Source: Mucilaginibacter aurantiaciroseus (GTDB lineage: Bacteria; Bacteroidota; Bacteroidia; Sphingobacteriales; Sphingobacteriaceae). From it: a DNA stretch of 64,000 nt. The stretch is taken from positions 55,729-119,728 of the forward strand of contig NZ_JAMXOF010000005.1 of the NCBI RefSeq assembly GCF_024055595.1, in the 5' to 3' direction. The first letter of the stretch is position 1; the number at the start of each line of letters is the position of its first letter. A program made the translations under genes and the position numbers. Positions 26,485 through 34,827 of the stretch are shown here, piece by piece. The notes beneath the pieces are model-generated. The model was not told where the DNA came from. It ran no database searches and saw only the letters and a list, made by a program, of their open reading frames with translations.

Positions 26485-27795
26485 ATGAAAAAAACTTTAC
26501 TTTCATTAACCATATTATTAGGCATAGCCAAACTTGCCGCTGCGCAGGATACTATAAAAAACCAGCGTTTTAACCTGCATTTTCAGCAAACGATTATCAT
26601 GCAGTACAAGCCGCAGTTCTCTGCGCCATACACCGGGCAAAATAGTTTGATCCCAAATGCCGAAACCCAAACATCATTAACAAGTACACTATTTGGCGGC
26701 GCAAGGTTATGGAAAGGTGCTGAGGCCTATTTAAACCCTGAATTAAGCGGAGGATCGGGCTTAAGCAAAACGTTGGGTATAGCGGGTTTCCCAAATGGCG
26801 AAACTTTTCGCGTAGGCGCTGCCGAGCCTAAGATCTATTTAGCACGCCTTTACCTTACCCAGTATTTTAATTTTGGCGATGAGACAGAATTTATTGAAGA
26901 TGATGTAAACCAACTGGCAGGCATGCGCAGCAAACGCTACCTAAAAATTACCGCAGGTAAGTTTGGCATGGCCGATTTTTTTGACGGTAACGAATTTAGC
27001 CATGACCCACGTTCTCAATTTATGAACTGGAGTTTGATGGATAACGCCGCATGGGATTACCCCGCCAACACACGTGGTTATGTAATAGGTGCAATGGCCG
27101 ACTTTGCACAACCCAACTGGAACCTGCGCTTTGCATTTACCATGACAACTACAACCGCTAACGGATCTACCTGGGATGAGCACCTTAGCCACGCCAATAC
27201 CCAAACATTAGAGTATGAAAGGCGCTATACTTTAAATGGGCATAAAGGCACATTGAGGTTACTGGGTTTTCGTAATAACGGGATAATGGGCGTTTACCGC
27301 GATGCCATTAACCTAAACCCTGCCGCGCCGGATGTGGATGCTACACAGGGTTACGGCCGCCATAAATATGGTTTCGGCATTAATGCCGACCAGTACCTGA
27401 GCGATGATTTTGGCGTATTTGCCAAAGCAAGCTACAACGATGGCAAAACCGAGACCTGGGCCTTTACAGAGATTGACCGCTCGATAAGCCTTGGTGCTGT
27501 GCTTAAAGGCAACAGGTGGAGCCGTAAGGATGACGAACTGGGCCTTGCTTTCGTAGGTAATGGCATCTCAAATGATCATAAGAATTATTTGGCCGCAGGC
27601 GGTTACGGTTTTATTATTGGTGATGGCCAGTTGAACTACTCGCCCGAGTTAATTGCTGAGGTATATTACAAGATAAACGCGTATCAGCATAAACTTTGGA
27701 TCTCTCCCGATTATCAGTTCATAGCCAACCCCGCTTATAATAAGGACCGCGGGCCGGTAAATGTATTATCGGTTAGGGCGCACGTGGAGTTTTAA
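26485..27795 (+). CDS. Outer-membrane carbohydrate porin (OprB-like)
   Basis: A 436-residue predicted beta-barrel: signal peptide (about 1-20, KLAAAQ), amphipathic strands throughout, and a C-terminal Phe (AHVEF) typical of outer-membrane barrels. The motifs GARLWKGAEAYLNPELSGG and the SWDEHLSHANT-like middle resemble carbohydrate-selective porins. It probably passes sugars or sugar acids; the ligand is unknown. It starts 30 bases after the HD gene and could be co-transcribed. Confidence 0.78.
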   Translation: MKKTLLSLTILLGIAKLAAAQDTIKNQRFNLHFQQTIIMQYKPQFSAPYTGQNSLIPNAETQTSLTSTLFGGARLWKGAEAYLNPELSGGSGLSKTLGIAGFPNGETFRVGAAEPKIYLARLYLTQYFNFGDETEFIEDDVNQLAGMRSKRYLKITAGKFGMADFFDGNEFSHDPRSQFMNWSLMDNAAWDYPANTRGYVIGAMADFAQPNWNLRFAFTMTTTTANGSTWDEHLSHANTQTLEYERRYTLNGHKGTLRLLGFRNNGIMGVYRDAINLNPAAPDVDATQGYGRHKYGFGINADQYLSDDFGVFAKASYNDGKTETWAFTEIDRSISLGAVLKGNRWSRKDDELGLAFVGNGISNDHKNYLAAGGYGFIIGDGQLNYSPELIAEVYYKINAYQHKLWISPDYQFIANPAYNKDRGPVNVLSVRAHVEF

Positions 27796-27860
27796 TATCG
27801 GATCAAAGTAAAATTACACCAGCATTAAACCCTGCCGGGATAAAACCGTCATATTGCAAC

Positions 27861-28388
27861 ATGAAAAATATTATAGTAACCATAGCTTTCCTGATCATTG
27901 GCACAAGTGCGTTCGCACAAAACAATATTACGAAAGCTAAGATCTCGTTCGGGTTGAAGAACCTCGGCATTAAAACCGGCGGCGTAATTGGTGGCGTGCA
28001 AGGTAATATAGCCTTTGACCCCGCTAAGCTGGCAACCAGCAAAATTGAAGCTACTGCGGATGTTAATGCAATCAACACCGATAACGATATGCGCGATGAG
28101 CATCTGAAAAGGGACGACTACTTCGATGTGCAGAAATATCCGAAAATGAGCCTGTCGTCGGTATCTTTTAAAAAGAACAGCGGCAATAACTTTACCGGTG
28201 TTTTTAATTTGACCGTAAAAGGCATTACCAAAACTGTTGAAGTGCCATTTACATACACTACAGTAGCCACAGGTAACTTATTTAATGGCAGCTTTAAAAT
28301 AAACCGTAAAGATTTTAAAATTGGCGGCAACAGCATGACCATGAGCGACGATGTCACCATTAATTTTGAAGCCGAGGCCGCAAAATAA
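27861..28388 (+). CDS. YceI family periplasmic lipid-binding protein
   Basis: A 175-residue secreted protein with a signal peptide (to about residue 19, SAFAQ). The body is the YceI beta-barrel (KISFGLKNLGIKTGGVIGGVQGNIAFDP; MRDEHLKRDDYFDVQKYP; LTVKGITKTVEVPF), which holds isoprenoid-type lipids such as quinones in characterised members. The lipid bound here is unknown. Confidence 0.93.
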   Translation: MKNIIVTIAFLIIGTSAFAQNNITKAKISFGLKNLGIKTGGVIGGVQGNIAFDPAKLATSKIEATADVNAINTDNDMRDEHLKRDDYFDVQKYPKMSLSSVSFKKNSGNNFTGVFNLTVKGITKTVEVPFTYTTVATGNLFNGSFKINRKDFKIGGNSMTMSDDVTINFEAEAAK

Positions 28389-28424
28389 TCTCCGCTTTTT
28401 ATCCGCGCGGCAAATAATAACAAT

Positions 28425-28458
28425 TAATTAACACAGCGGTCTGCTTCTGTGTTAATTA
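28425..28458 (+). terminator. Hairpin between YceI and the sensor kinase genes
   Basis: Perfect 12-base arms (TAATTAACACAG and CTGTGTTAATTA) with a 10-base loop, 30 bases before the kinase ATG. The tail is AT-rich but lacks a long T run, so termination is plausible rather than certain. Confidence 0.5.
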
Positions 28459-28487
28459 TAACCGTTTACAAATAGTAACTTTATACT

Positions 28488-29552
28488 ATGAAATTGCGCG
28501 TATTGATCCTGATTAACGCTGCCGCCGTTGCCATCACCTTATCGGCAGTAAATTACTACTTTCAGCACAAGTGGTACGATGTAATGATAACCTTCCTGGT
28601 TACCTTCATTACCAGTTATATTGTTTTTTACTACCTGATAGAGAAATACATCTACTCAAAAATTAAGCTTATTTATAAGCTTATCCATAACCTTAAACTT
28701 GGCCGCGACCTACGCGACGCGCTTGGCGAACACGTAAGCGCCGACCCTATAAACGATGTTGAGCAGGAAGTAAAAGAGTGGGCCAAGCAAAAGAAAAGCG
28801 AGATCGACGACCTTAAAAAACAGGAAAAATTCCGCAGGGATTTCCTTTCTAATATCTCACACGAGTTTAAAACCCCCCTTTTTGCTATACAGGGATATAT
28901 AGAAGCTTTGCAGGACGATGAATTGGAAGATAAACAACTCGCCTTGCAATTCCTCGAAAAAGCATCAAAAAATGTTGACCGTTTAAGCTACCTGATCAAC
29001 GACCTGGATGAGATCTCGAAGCTGGAATCAGGTGAGATACCTATTAATTACAGCAAGTTTAAAATTAACGACCTCATCAAAGAGGTTTTTGAATCTTTGG
29101 AATTAAAATCCACACAGCACAATATTAAATTAACGTTTAAACAAAAATATGACGACGGCATATTTGTTAACGCCGACCGTGAAAAAATACGCCAGGTGTT
29201 GGTGAACCTGATAGATAATTCCTTTAAATATGGCAAAGAGGGTGGCGATACCTCGGTGAGCACCTTTACCCTCCACGAGCAGGTATTGGTGGAAGTTACC
29301 GATGATGGTATAGGCATCGAAGAAAAGTTCCTGCCGCGCTTATTTGAAAGGTTTTACCGTACAGACACCAGCCGTTCCAGGCAAATTGGCGGCTCGGGTT
29401 TGGGGCTGGCTATTGTTAAGCATATTGTGGAAGCGCACCAGCAAACCATTAATGTACGCAGCACCGAGGGCATGGGATCGACCTTTGGCTTCACGTTGCA
29501 AATTGCCAAACAAACTTTACCCTTCCCAAATATACCAGTGTTAAAAAATTAA
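28488..29552 (+). CDS. PhoR-like sensor histidine kinase
   Basis: A 354-residue membrane kinase with two N-terminal helices (about 4-22 and 32-52) and almost no periplasmic loop between them. HisKA carries His125 in SNISHEFKTPLFAIQG, followed by HATPase with N box LVNLIDNSFKYG, DDGIGI and GGSGLGLAIV. The short-loop architecture resembles PhoR, which senses phosphate through the transport machinery. The phosphate transporter and its DUF47 partner follow immediately, supporting a phosphate role, but no response regulator gene is adjacent. Confidence 0.85.
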   Translation: MKLRVLILINAAAVAITLSAVNYYFQHKWYDVMITFLVTFITSYIVFYYLIEKYIYSKIKLIYKLIHNLKLGRDLRDALGEHVSADPINDVEQEVKEWAKQKKSEIDDLKKQEKFRRDFLSNISHEFKTPLFAIQGYIEALQDDELEDKQLALQFLEKASKNVDRLSYLINDLDEISKLESGEIPINYSKFKINDLIKEVFESLELKSTQHNIKLTFKQKYDDGIFVNADREKIRQVLVNLIDNSFKYGKEGGDTSVSTFTLHEQVLVEVTDDGIGIEEKFLPRLFERFYRTDTSRSRQIGGSGLGLAIVKHIVEAHQQTINVRSTEGMGSTFGFTLQIAKQTLPFPNIPVLKN

Positions 29553-29566
29553 CATTAACTTAACAT
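29549..29566 (+). promoter_or_regulatory. Pho-box-like direct repeat TTAACAT x2 (11-bp period)
   Basis: TTAACAT occurs at 29549-29555 and again at 29560-29566, exactly 11 bases apart, upstream of the DUF47-PiT operon. An 11-bp period of 7-bp units is the layout of PhoB/PhoP-type binding sites, and TTAACA matches the Bacillus PhoP repeat consensus. The first copy overlaps the stop codon of the kinase gene, which partly constrains it. A weak -7 element (TACCTTTA) follows at about 29575. Inference only. Confidence 0.35.
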
Positions 29567-29602
29567 TGCAACTGTACCTTTATCGAAATTTTACGAACCA
29601 AG

Positions 29603-30253
29603 ATGTCACTTAACAGTATATTCCAGTATTTTGTACCAAAGGATAAAAAAACGTTCTTCCCGCTTTTTGAGCAGGCAGCAAGTAATGTTGTAAGCATGGC
29701 AACCATTTTGGTTGAAGCCGTTAACTCGGTTAACCCTGCCACCCGCGAAGAACTTTTCAGGCAGATTGATAAGTTAGAGAATAAGGGCGATGAGCTTACC
29801 CACCAGATTTATCTTGAACTTGGAAAAAACTTTATCACCCCTTTCGATCGTGAGGATATCCATGCTTTAGCTACCGCTATTGATGATATTGCCGATTATA
29901 TCCATGGCGCGGCTAACCGTATGCTGCTTTACAGGATAGATGATTTTAACGAGCACATCCGTAAATTATCTGAACTGATACTACAGGCCGGTACTGATCT
30001 TGAAAAAGCAGTACGCGAATTGAAAGACTTACGTAACGTACGCGCCATTGCAGATTCTTGCATCCGCATAAACAGTGTAGAAAACCAGGCCGATTACGTT
30101 TTTGACCGCGCCGTTGCCGATTTGTTTCTTTACGAAACAGATGCTATACGCCTGATCAAATATAAAGAGATTTTAGCCGCGCTTGAAACCGCTACAGACA
30201 TGTGTGAAGATGCCGCTAACGTGATGGAATCTATACTTATAAAAAACGCCTAA
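29603..30253 (+). CDS. DUF47/PhoU-like accessory protein of the phosphate transporter
   Basis: A 216-residue helical protein of the PhoU-like DUF47 family (DKLENKGDELTHQIYLELGKNFITPFDREDIHALATAIDDIADYI pattern, broken by helix turns). DUF47 genes almost always precede a PiT transporter, as here (21-base gap), and are thought to control or assist it. Metal-binding acidic clusters (ED-H, DD-AD) are visible as in PhoU. Confidence 0.92.
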   Translation: MSLNSIFQYFVPKDKKTFFPLFEQAASNVVSMATILVEAVNSVNPATREELFRQIDKLENKGDELTHQIYLELGKNFITPFDREDIHALATAIDDIADYIHGAANRMLLYRIDDFNEHIRKLSELILQAGTDLEKAVRELKDLRNVRAIADSCIRINSVENQADYVFDRAVADLFLYETDAIRLIKYKEILAALETATDMCEDAANVMESILIKNA

Positions 30254-30274
30254 GCATAATTTATATCCTTCTAA

Positions 30275-31282
30275 ATGGTTACTACCCTACTTGTTGCTGT
30301 AATTGCCCTGGCGCTTATTTTTGATTACACTAATGGTTTTCATGATGCGGCCAACTCTATAGCTACTATTGTATCAACCAAGGTGCTAACGCCCTTCCAG
30401 GCGGTATTGCTTGCTGCTGTATTTAATTTTGCCGCTTACTTTTTTATTAAAGACCATAAAGTAGCCAACACGGTTGCTAAAACTGTTCACGAAGAATTCA
30501 TCACCCTGCACGTTGTACTGGCCGGCCTTATCGCCGCCATCACCTGGAATTTAACTACCTGGTGGTTTGGGATTCCTTCCAGTTCATCGCACACTCTTAT
30601 TGGTGGTTTTGCAGGCGCGGGTATAACCAATGCACTATTTATGGGCCAGCCTGCTATGGCTGCCATTAACTCTGTTTATATTATCAAGATCGTTGCCTAT
30701 ATCGTATTGGCGCCTTTTATTGGTTTATTCATTGCTTACTTTATAACCATTTTTATCCTGCATGTTTGTAAAAAGGCCAAGCCGGTTACGGCCGAGCGTT
30801 GGTTTAAGAGGCTACAGCTGGTATCTGCTGCGGCATTAAGTTTTGCGCATGGAACTAATGATGCCCAAAAAGTAATGGGTATCTTATATGTAAGTTTAGT
30901 GGCGGCGAAGGTTGTGAACAGCGGCGCGCCGATGCCCGAGTGGATCCCACTGTCTTGTTACACTGCAATATCATTAGGTACCATGTCTGGCGGTTGGAAG
31001 ATCGTGAAAACTATGGGTTCTAAGATCACCAAGATAACCCCTTTAGAGGGTGTAGCGGCTGAAACTGCCGGTGCGATAACCTTATTTATTACCGAGCATT
31101 TTGCTATCCCGGTTTCAACTACGCATACTATTACAGGCTCTATCATTGGGGTTGGGTTAACAAAACGTGTGTCGGCAGTGCGCTGGGGTGTTACCATAAA
31201 CCTGGTTTGGGCATGGATAATTACCATCCCTATTTCGGCACTTATTGCCGGCCTTATGTTTATGTTGGTAAGGCACATCTAA
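30275..31282 (+). CDS. pit: Inorganic phosphate transporter, PiT family
   Basis: A 335-residue transporter with about 10 membrane helices that moves phosphate (usually as a metal-phosphate complex) with protons or sodium. Both duplicated PiT signatures are seen: YTNGFHDAANSIATIV near the N-terminus and FAHGTNDAQKVMGIL in the second half; the paired SSSHTLIGG and STTHTITGS motifs are also present. Co-transcribed with the DUF47 gene. Confidence 0.96.
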   Translation: MVTTLLVAVIALALIFDYTNGFHDAANSIATIVSTKVLTPFQAVLLAAVFNFAAYFFIKDHKVANTVAKTVHEEFITLHVVLAGLIAAITWNLTTWWFGIPSSSSHTLIGGFAGAGITNALFMGQPAMAAINSVYIIKIVAYIVLAPFIGLFIAYFITIFILHVCKKAKPVTAERWFKRLQLVSAAALSFAHGTNDAQKVMGILYVSLVAAKVVNSGAPMPEWIPLSCYTAISLGTMSGGWKIVKTMGSKITKITPLEGVAAETAGAITLFITEHFAIPVSTTHTITGSIIGVGLTKRVSAVRWGVTINLVWAWIITIPISALIAGLMFMLVRHI

Positions 31283-31321
31283 TACCTGCATTACTGGCAG
31301 TAAATTTGCTTACTTTATAGT

Positions 31322-32044
31322 ATGAAAAAATCGCTTATCCTTATCCCGTTCCTGTTCATTTTATTTTGCAGCTGCGATACGCTTAGCCAGGTTGCTCAAA
31401 CCACGGTAAACCAGTTGGGTAACCCCACTAACCTCGAAATTAACAACGGCCTTAAACAAGCCCTTGAAATAGGTACCGGCAAAAGTTCAGACCAGCTATC
31501 GGCTGTAAATGGTTTCTTTGGCAATGCCGCTATTAAAATACTTTTTCCGCCCGAGGCACTAAAGGTTGAGAAAACACTGCGTAGCATTGGCTTGGGCAAA
31601 TTAGCAGATAACGTTATCCTTTCCCTTAACCGTGCAGCAGAAGATGCCGCAGGCAAAGCAAAACCAATTTTTGTTAACGCCATTAAACAAATGACCCTAA
31701 CGGATGTAACCAACATCCTTTTAGGAAATAAAGATGCTGCCACCCAATACTTCAAACGCAGCACCACTATGGCATTGGCCGCTGGCTTTAAACCGGTTAT
31801 AGAAACCAGCTTAAACAAAGTGGGCGCAACAAAATATTACACTGATGCTGCAAACGCCTATAACAAAGTGCCATTTGTAAGCAAAGTAAACCCGGATATA
31901 AGCGATTACGTTACCCAACGCGCTATCGAGGGGCTGTTTGTAGAAATTGCCCAGGAAGAACTAAACATTCGCCAAAACTTTGGTGCACGTACCACACCGC
32001 TATTACAAAAGGTATTTGGTTATTACGATAAGAATAAGAAGTAA
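31322..32044 (+). CDS. DUF4197 family lipoprotein
   Basis: A 240-residue protein with a signal peptide ending in a lipobox (FCSC, cysteine near residue 19). The remainder is helical and matches DUF4197 (LTLTDVTNILLGNKDAATQYFKR region and the C-terminal FVEIAQEELNIRQN... segment). Function unknown. It is followed by a strong terminator. Confidence 0.82.
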   Translation: MKKSLILIPFLFILFCSCDTLSQVAQTTVNQLGNPTNLEINNGLKQALEIGTGKSSDQLSAVNGFFGNAAIKILFPPEALKVEKTLRSIGLGKLADNVILSLNRAAEDAAGKAKPIFVNAIKQMTLTDVTNILLGNKDAATQYFKRSTTMALAAGFKPVIETSLNKVGATKYYTDAANAYNKVPFVSKVNPDISDYVTQRAIEGLFVEIAQEELNIRQNFGARTTPLLQKVFGYYDKNKK

Positions 32045-32063
32045 TACGTTTTTACCTGATATG

Positions 32064-32100
32064 AAAAAGGCGATAGGTTTTAGATCCTATCGCCTTTTTT
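32064..32100 (+). terminator. Rho-independent terminator after the DUF4197 gene
   Basis: 14-base arms (AAAAAGGCGATAGG and its complement) with an 8-base loop and a run of six T, 19 bases past the stop codon. Confidence 0.92.
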
Positions 32101-32128
32101 GGTTATTTGTAATTGCGCTAAGCAACAC

Positions 32129-32156
32129 CGTCATTGCAAGATACGAAGCAATGACG
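32129..32156. repeat. Short CGTCATTGC inverted repeat
   Basis: CGTCATTGC at 32129-32137 and GCAATGACG at 32148-32156 form a 9-bp stem. It is a short member of the CGTCATTGCGAG repeat family seen in full at 52567-52660. Confidence 0.6.
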
Positions 32157-32173
32157 CACGGAGAAATTGCCGC

Positions 32174-33469
32174 CTACTTATGAAACTCCACCTTAACTTT
32201 CACATCTTCAGCTTTACCAGAGCTATTACCAACCCAACCCGGGCCATTTTGGATAATGCTGATCGCTTTTACATCGGCAGCGATACTTAAACCTTGGGTT
32301 ATTGCAACCTCGGCAATTGATCCATTTGGGTTAATGGTTACTTTCAATTCAACCGTTCCTGCTTTACCATCCGGACTAACAGCATTCTGCAGCAGGTGTT
32401 TTCTATAATCATCCCAGCCCACTAAGGGGCGGGCATTCGCGGTTTTGGCAATATTTTTATCGGCGATAGCCAACTGCCTTAAAATCGGTGAAGTTTTATC
32501 CTTTGCCGCGGCACTATCATTATTTTTAGATGATTTGGTACCGAAAGACGAAACCTCTGCATTACCATCATCTTTCTTAATATCGGGCCTGATATAACCA
32601 TAAGCATCTGCCTGGGCGGTTGTAACCGTTTTTGCATTTACCCTTCCTGATGCATCGGGCAGGGGCTGGGCGTCTTTACGGTCTATAACTGCACCTGCCA
32701 TTAAATTTGGTGGCAGCCCGGCATTGGCCAATGCTGTAGGGTTATTATCAGTTGCTTTCCCGGGGCGGGTAGTGATGCCGGCACCCGCGGCCTTGCTTTT
32801 TATAACCGTAAGTTGCGATGCATTTTTGTTGATCGCTATAAATTCGCCATCCAAAACAGTATCCTGTTTTTTGTTTGCTATTATGTCCGAAGCAACCATT
32901 TCTTCTAATACACTAATAGCCGGTTCGTTTTTGGCAGCAGCAAGGCTTGCGGTGGTAATATCCTTCTGTTGAACAGCCGCATTTGCTTTTGTATCTATGT
33001 TGATTGGTGCAAATGGTTTAGCAGGCGCTTTCCTTTTAAATGCTATAGTTTGCTTTTGTGGTGTTGTAATAACCTGCTCCGCCTGTTTGCCTATCACCAC
33101 CGGCGTTATATCTGCAGGTGCTATTTTCACCGGCTGGATCATGGCGACTTGTGGTAGTTGTTTATCGTTGCCGCTATTTTTATACAACAACCCTAAAACC
33201 ACCGCAAAGCCTATTACGCTTGCCGCAATTGCTGTAAGCGCCCAAGGCGCCATGCGGCGCACTTTAGTTGCTGTACGGGCTTCTAATTGCTGTTGCAAGG
33301 CCGCAAGATTACTCTGCTGGTCTGTCTTTACAACACCATACCCTTCCAGCGCATCCATCAAAAAAGGATCATGCTGTGCCCGGTGCTCTAATTTATTCAT
33401 AGCGCGGGCATCAAGCTCCCCGTTAAGATACTTCTGTATTTGCTGTATATCGGCCTTTTTATTCTCCAC
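32174..33469 (-). CDS. Anti-sigma-like membrane protein with C-terminal TonB-like domain
   Basis: About 431 residues. The cytoplasmic N-terminus (KADIQQIQKYLNGELDA..., MNKLEHRAQHDPFLMDALEGY) resembles sigma-factor-binding segments; one membrane helix follows (APWALTAIAASVIGFAVVLGLL), then a long Ala/Thr/Lys-rich periplasmic region and a final domain (about 355-431) of the TonB C-terminal type (TVELKVTINPNGSIAEVAI...). It is co-encoded with and overlaps the sigma factor gene upstream, so it probably holds that factor at the membrane. Start is uncertain: GTG at 33469 or TTG at 33481. Confidence 0.75.
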   Translation of the reverse strand: MENKKADIQQIQKYLNGELDARAMNKLEHRAQHDPFLMDALEGYGVVKTDQQSNLAALQQQLEARTATKVRRMAPWALTAIAASVIGFAVVLGLLYKNSGNDKQLPQVAMIQPVKIAPADITPVVIGKQAEQVITTPQKQTIAFKRKAPAKPFAPINIDTKANAAVQQKDITTASLAAAKNEPAISVLEEMVASDIIANKKQDTVLDGEFIAINKNASQLTVIKSKAAGAGITTRPGKATDNNPTALANAGLPPNLMAGAVIDRKDAQPLPDASGRVNAKTVTTAQADAYGYIRPDIKKDDGNAEVSSFGTKSSKNNDSAAAKDKTSPILRQLAIADKNIAKTANARPLVGWDDYRKHLLQNAVSPDGKAGTVELKVTINPNGSIAEVAITQGLSIAADVKAISIIQNGPGWVGNSSGKAEDVKVKVEFHK

Positions 33470-34031
33470 TGTTCTTTTCAAGACAAATTTTAAGGTTGCG
33501 CTTTCCGTTTTGTATGTAGCTTTTTACCTCGTTTAGGGTAAAGCCTGTTTCGTCGGCTACTTCTTTATAACACTTCTCGTCAAGGTAAAATAACTTAACG
33601 CTTTGTTGCTGTGCCGGCGTTAACTTCTCCAAACAACGTTCCAAAGCCTGCATGGCTTCTTCGCGATTCTCAGTATCAGGATGCAAAACCGGGGTAAATT
33701 CCATAAACTCATCTAAAGTTACGGTCTCTAATTTTTTACCACTCCGCAGTTGCATTAGGCAGTGGTTGCGGCTAAGCACATATAGCCATGGCCTAAACTG
33801 CTTTATTTCGTGCTGGTGTACCTTTTGCGCCAATTCCTCAAATATGGCCATCACAGCATCCTGCGCCCGTTCCTCATCCTTTAAATATTTTAAACCCACA
33901 CCGTAAACCAGCGGCATATAGCGCTCGTACAGGTGGCCCAAAACTTTCAGGTCGCGGCTTTCCCGGTAGCTTGCTAATAGCTTATCGTCTGCGGTATCTT
34001 CTGGTTTAACTGGTCGGTTAAAAAACTTCAT
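33459..34031 (-). CDS. ECF RNA polymerase sigma factor
   Basis: A 190-residue sigma-70 family member with region 2 (LGHLYERYMPLVYGVGLKYLKDEERAQDA) and region 4 (LTPAQQQSVKLFYLDEKCYKEVADETGF...). It directs polymerase to a small regulon. The stop lies inside the start of the downstream membrane-protein gene, so the two are translationally coupled as sigma and anti-sigma usually are. Targets are not evident; no SusC/SusD genes are adjacent. Confidence 0.9.
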   Translation of the reverse strand: MKFFNRPVKPEDTADDKLLASYRESRDLKVLGHLYERYMPLVYGVGLKYLKDEERAQDAVMAIFEELAQKVHQHEIKQFRPWLYVLSRNHCLMQLRSGKKLETVTLDEFMEFTPVLHPDTENREEAMQALERCLEKLTPAQQQSVKLFYLDEKCYKEVADETGFTLNEVKSYIQNGKRNLKICLEKNSGE

Positions 34032-34116
34032 TCAAGAGAGGGTGCAAAATAATTTTTTTAAATGGCTTATGGAAATTATCTATTTGCAACCTTTTTTGGA
34101 TTTTTTCGAGGTGCGA

Positions 34117-34812
34117 TCAAACCCCGCTTAAAGCTTCGAGGTATTTATCGATATAAATCTGTTTGGTTTTAGCTTTATACTGCATAATGAAGCGGGGGTG
34201 CTCCAGCGCTACTATCTTTTTAAAAAAGCCATGCTCATTGTTCAGCTTTTTTAAAAACTTCTCGTTTTGCCCCGTACCGAAACAAAAGCACGTATCGATA
34301 TAGCAGCCTAAAGCAATTTGGATTTTTATGTTATCGATAATAAACGGGGTTACTGCTGTGCATAACTCTTTGCAATCGTAATAATTATAGTTCTTTTCCT
34401 TGCCTTTGTTATCTATGGTAGTAAAGCCCAGCGGACAAAGCGAACTGATGTAAAACTTATTGTAAAAAGCTTCGGCACCACCATAAGCGTTTATTATTTC
34501 GTATACGTAAACAGATGATGGCTCATGGGTAACCTTTCCCTCGTATTCAATATCGCATTCCGACTTTAGGCGTTTAGGATCAGTAAATGGCACGCCAGTT
34601 AAACCGCTGCCAAATCTGCCGGGATTAATGCCCATGATGAGGTGGCGCTTATTATCATCGCTATAATATTTTTTATAAAACGCTGAAGATACCTGTAACG
34701 CGTTCCCCTCTTCCTCTTTAAACGGGTTCATGACCCGGATATTGGCAGGCAGTGCCGGCCCGGCATATTCCAGATGTTTATTAAAGTTTATTACCCTATC
34801 CGCGAAATTCAT
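34117..34812 (-). CDS. SMUG2-like uracil-DNA glycosylase family protein
   Basis: A roughly 231-residue protein with the uracil-glycosylase active-site loop GINPGRFGSGLTGVPFTDP and a C-terminal LEHPRF motif in the place of the DNA-inserting loop. This is the SMUG2 group of the family, which removes damaged bases (uracil, hypoxanthine or xanthine in characterised members) from DNA. Several Cys residues (for example CYIDTCFCFG) are present but not in iron-sulfur spacing. ATG at 34812 is chosen over a GTG at 34818. Confidence 0.85.
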   Translation of the reverse strand: MNFADRVINFNKHLEYAGPALPANIRVMNPFKEEEGNALQVSSAFYKKYYSDDNKRHLIMGINPGRFGSGLTGVPFTDPKRLKSECDIEYEGKVTHEPSSVYVYEIINAYGGAEAFYNKFYISSLCPLGFTTIDNKGKEKNYNYYDCKELCTAVTPFIIDNIKIQIALGCYIDTCFCFGTGQNEKFLKKLNNEHGFFKKIVALEHPRFIMQYKAKTKQIYIDKYLEALSGV

Positions 34813-34827
34813 GAGCACATCAAAGTT

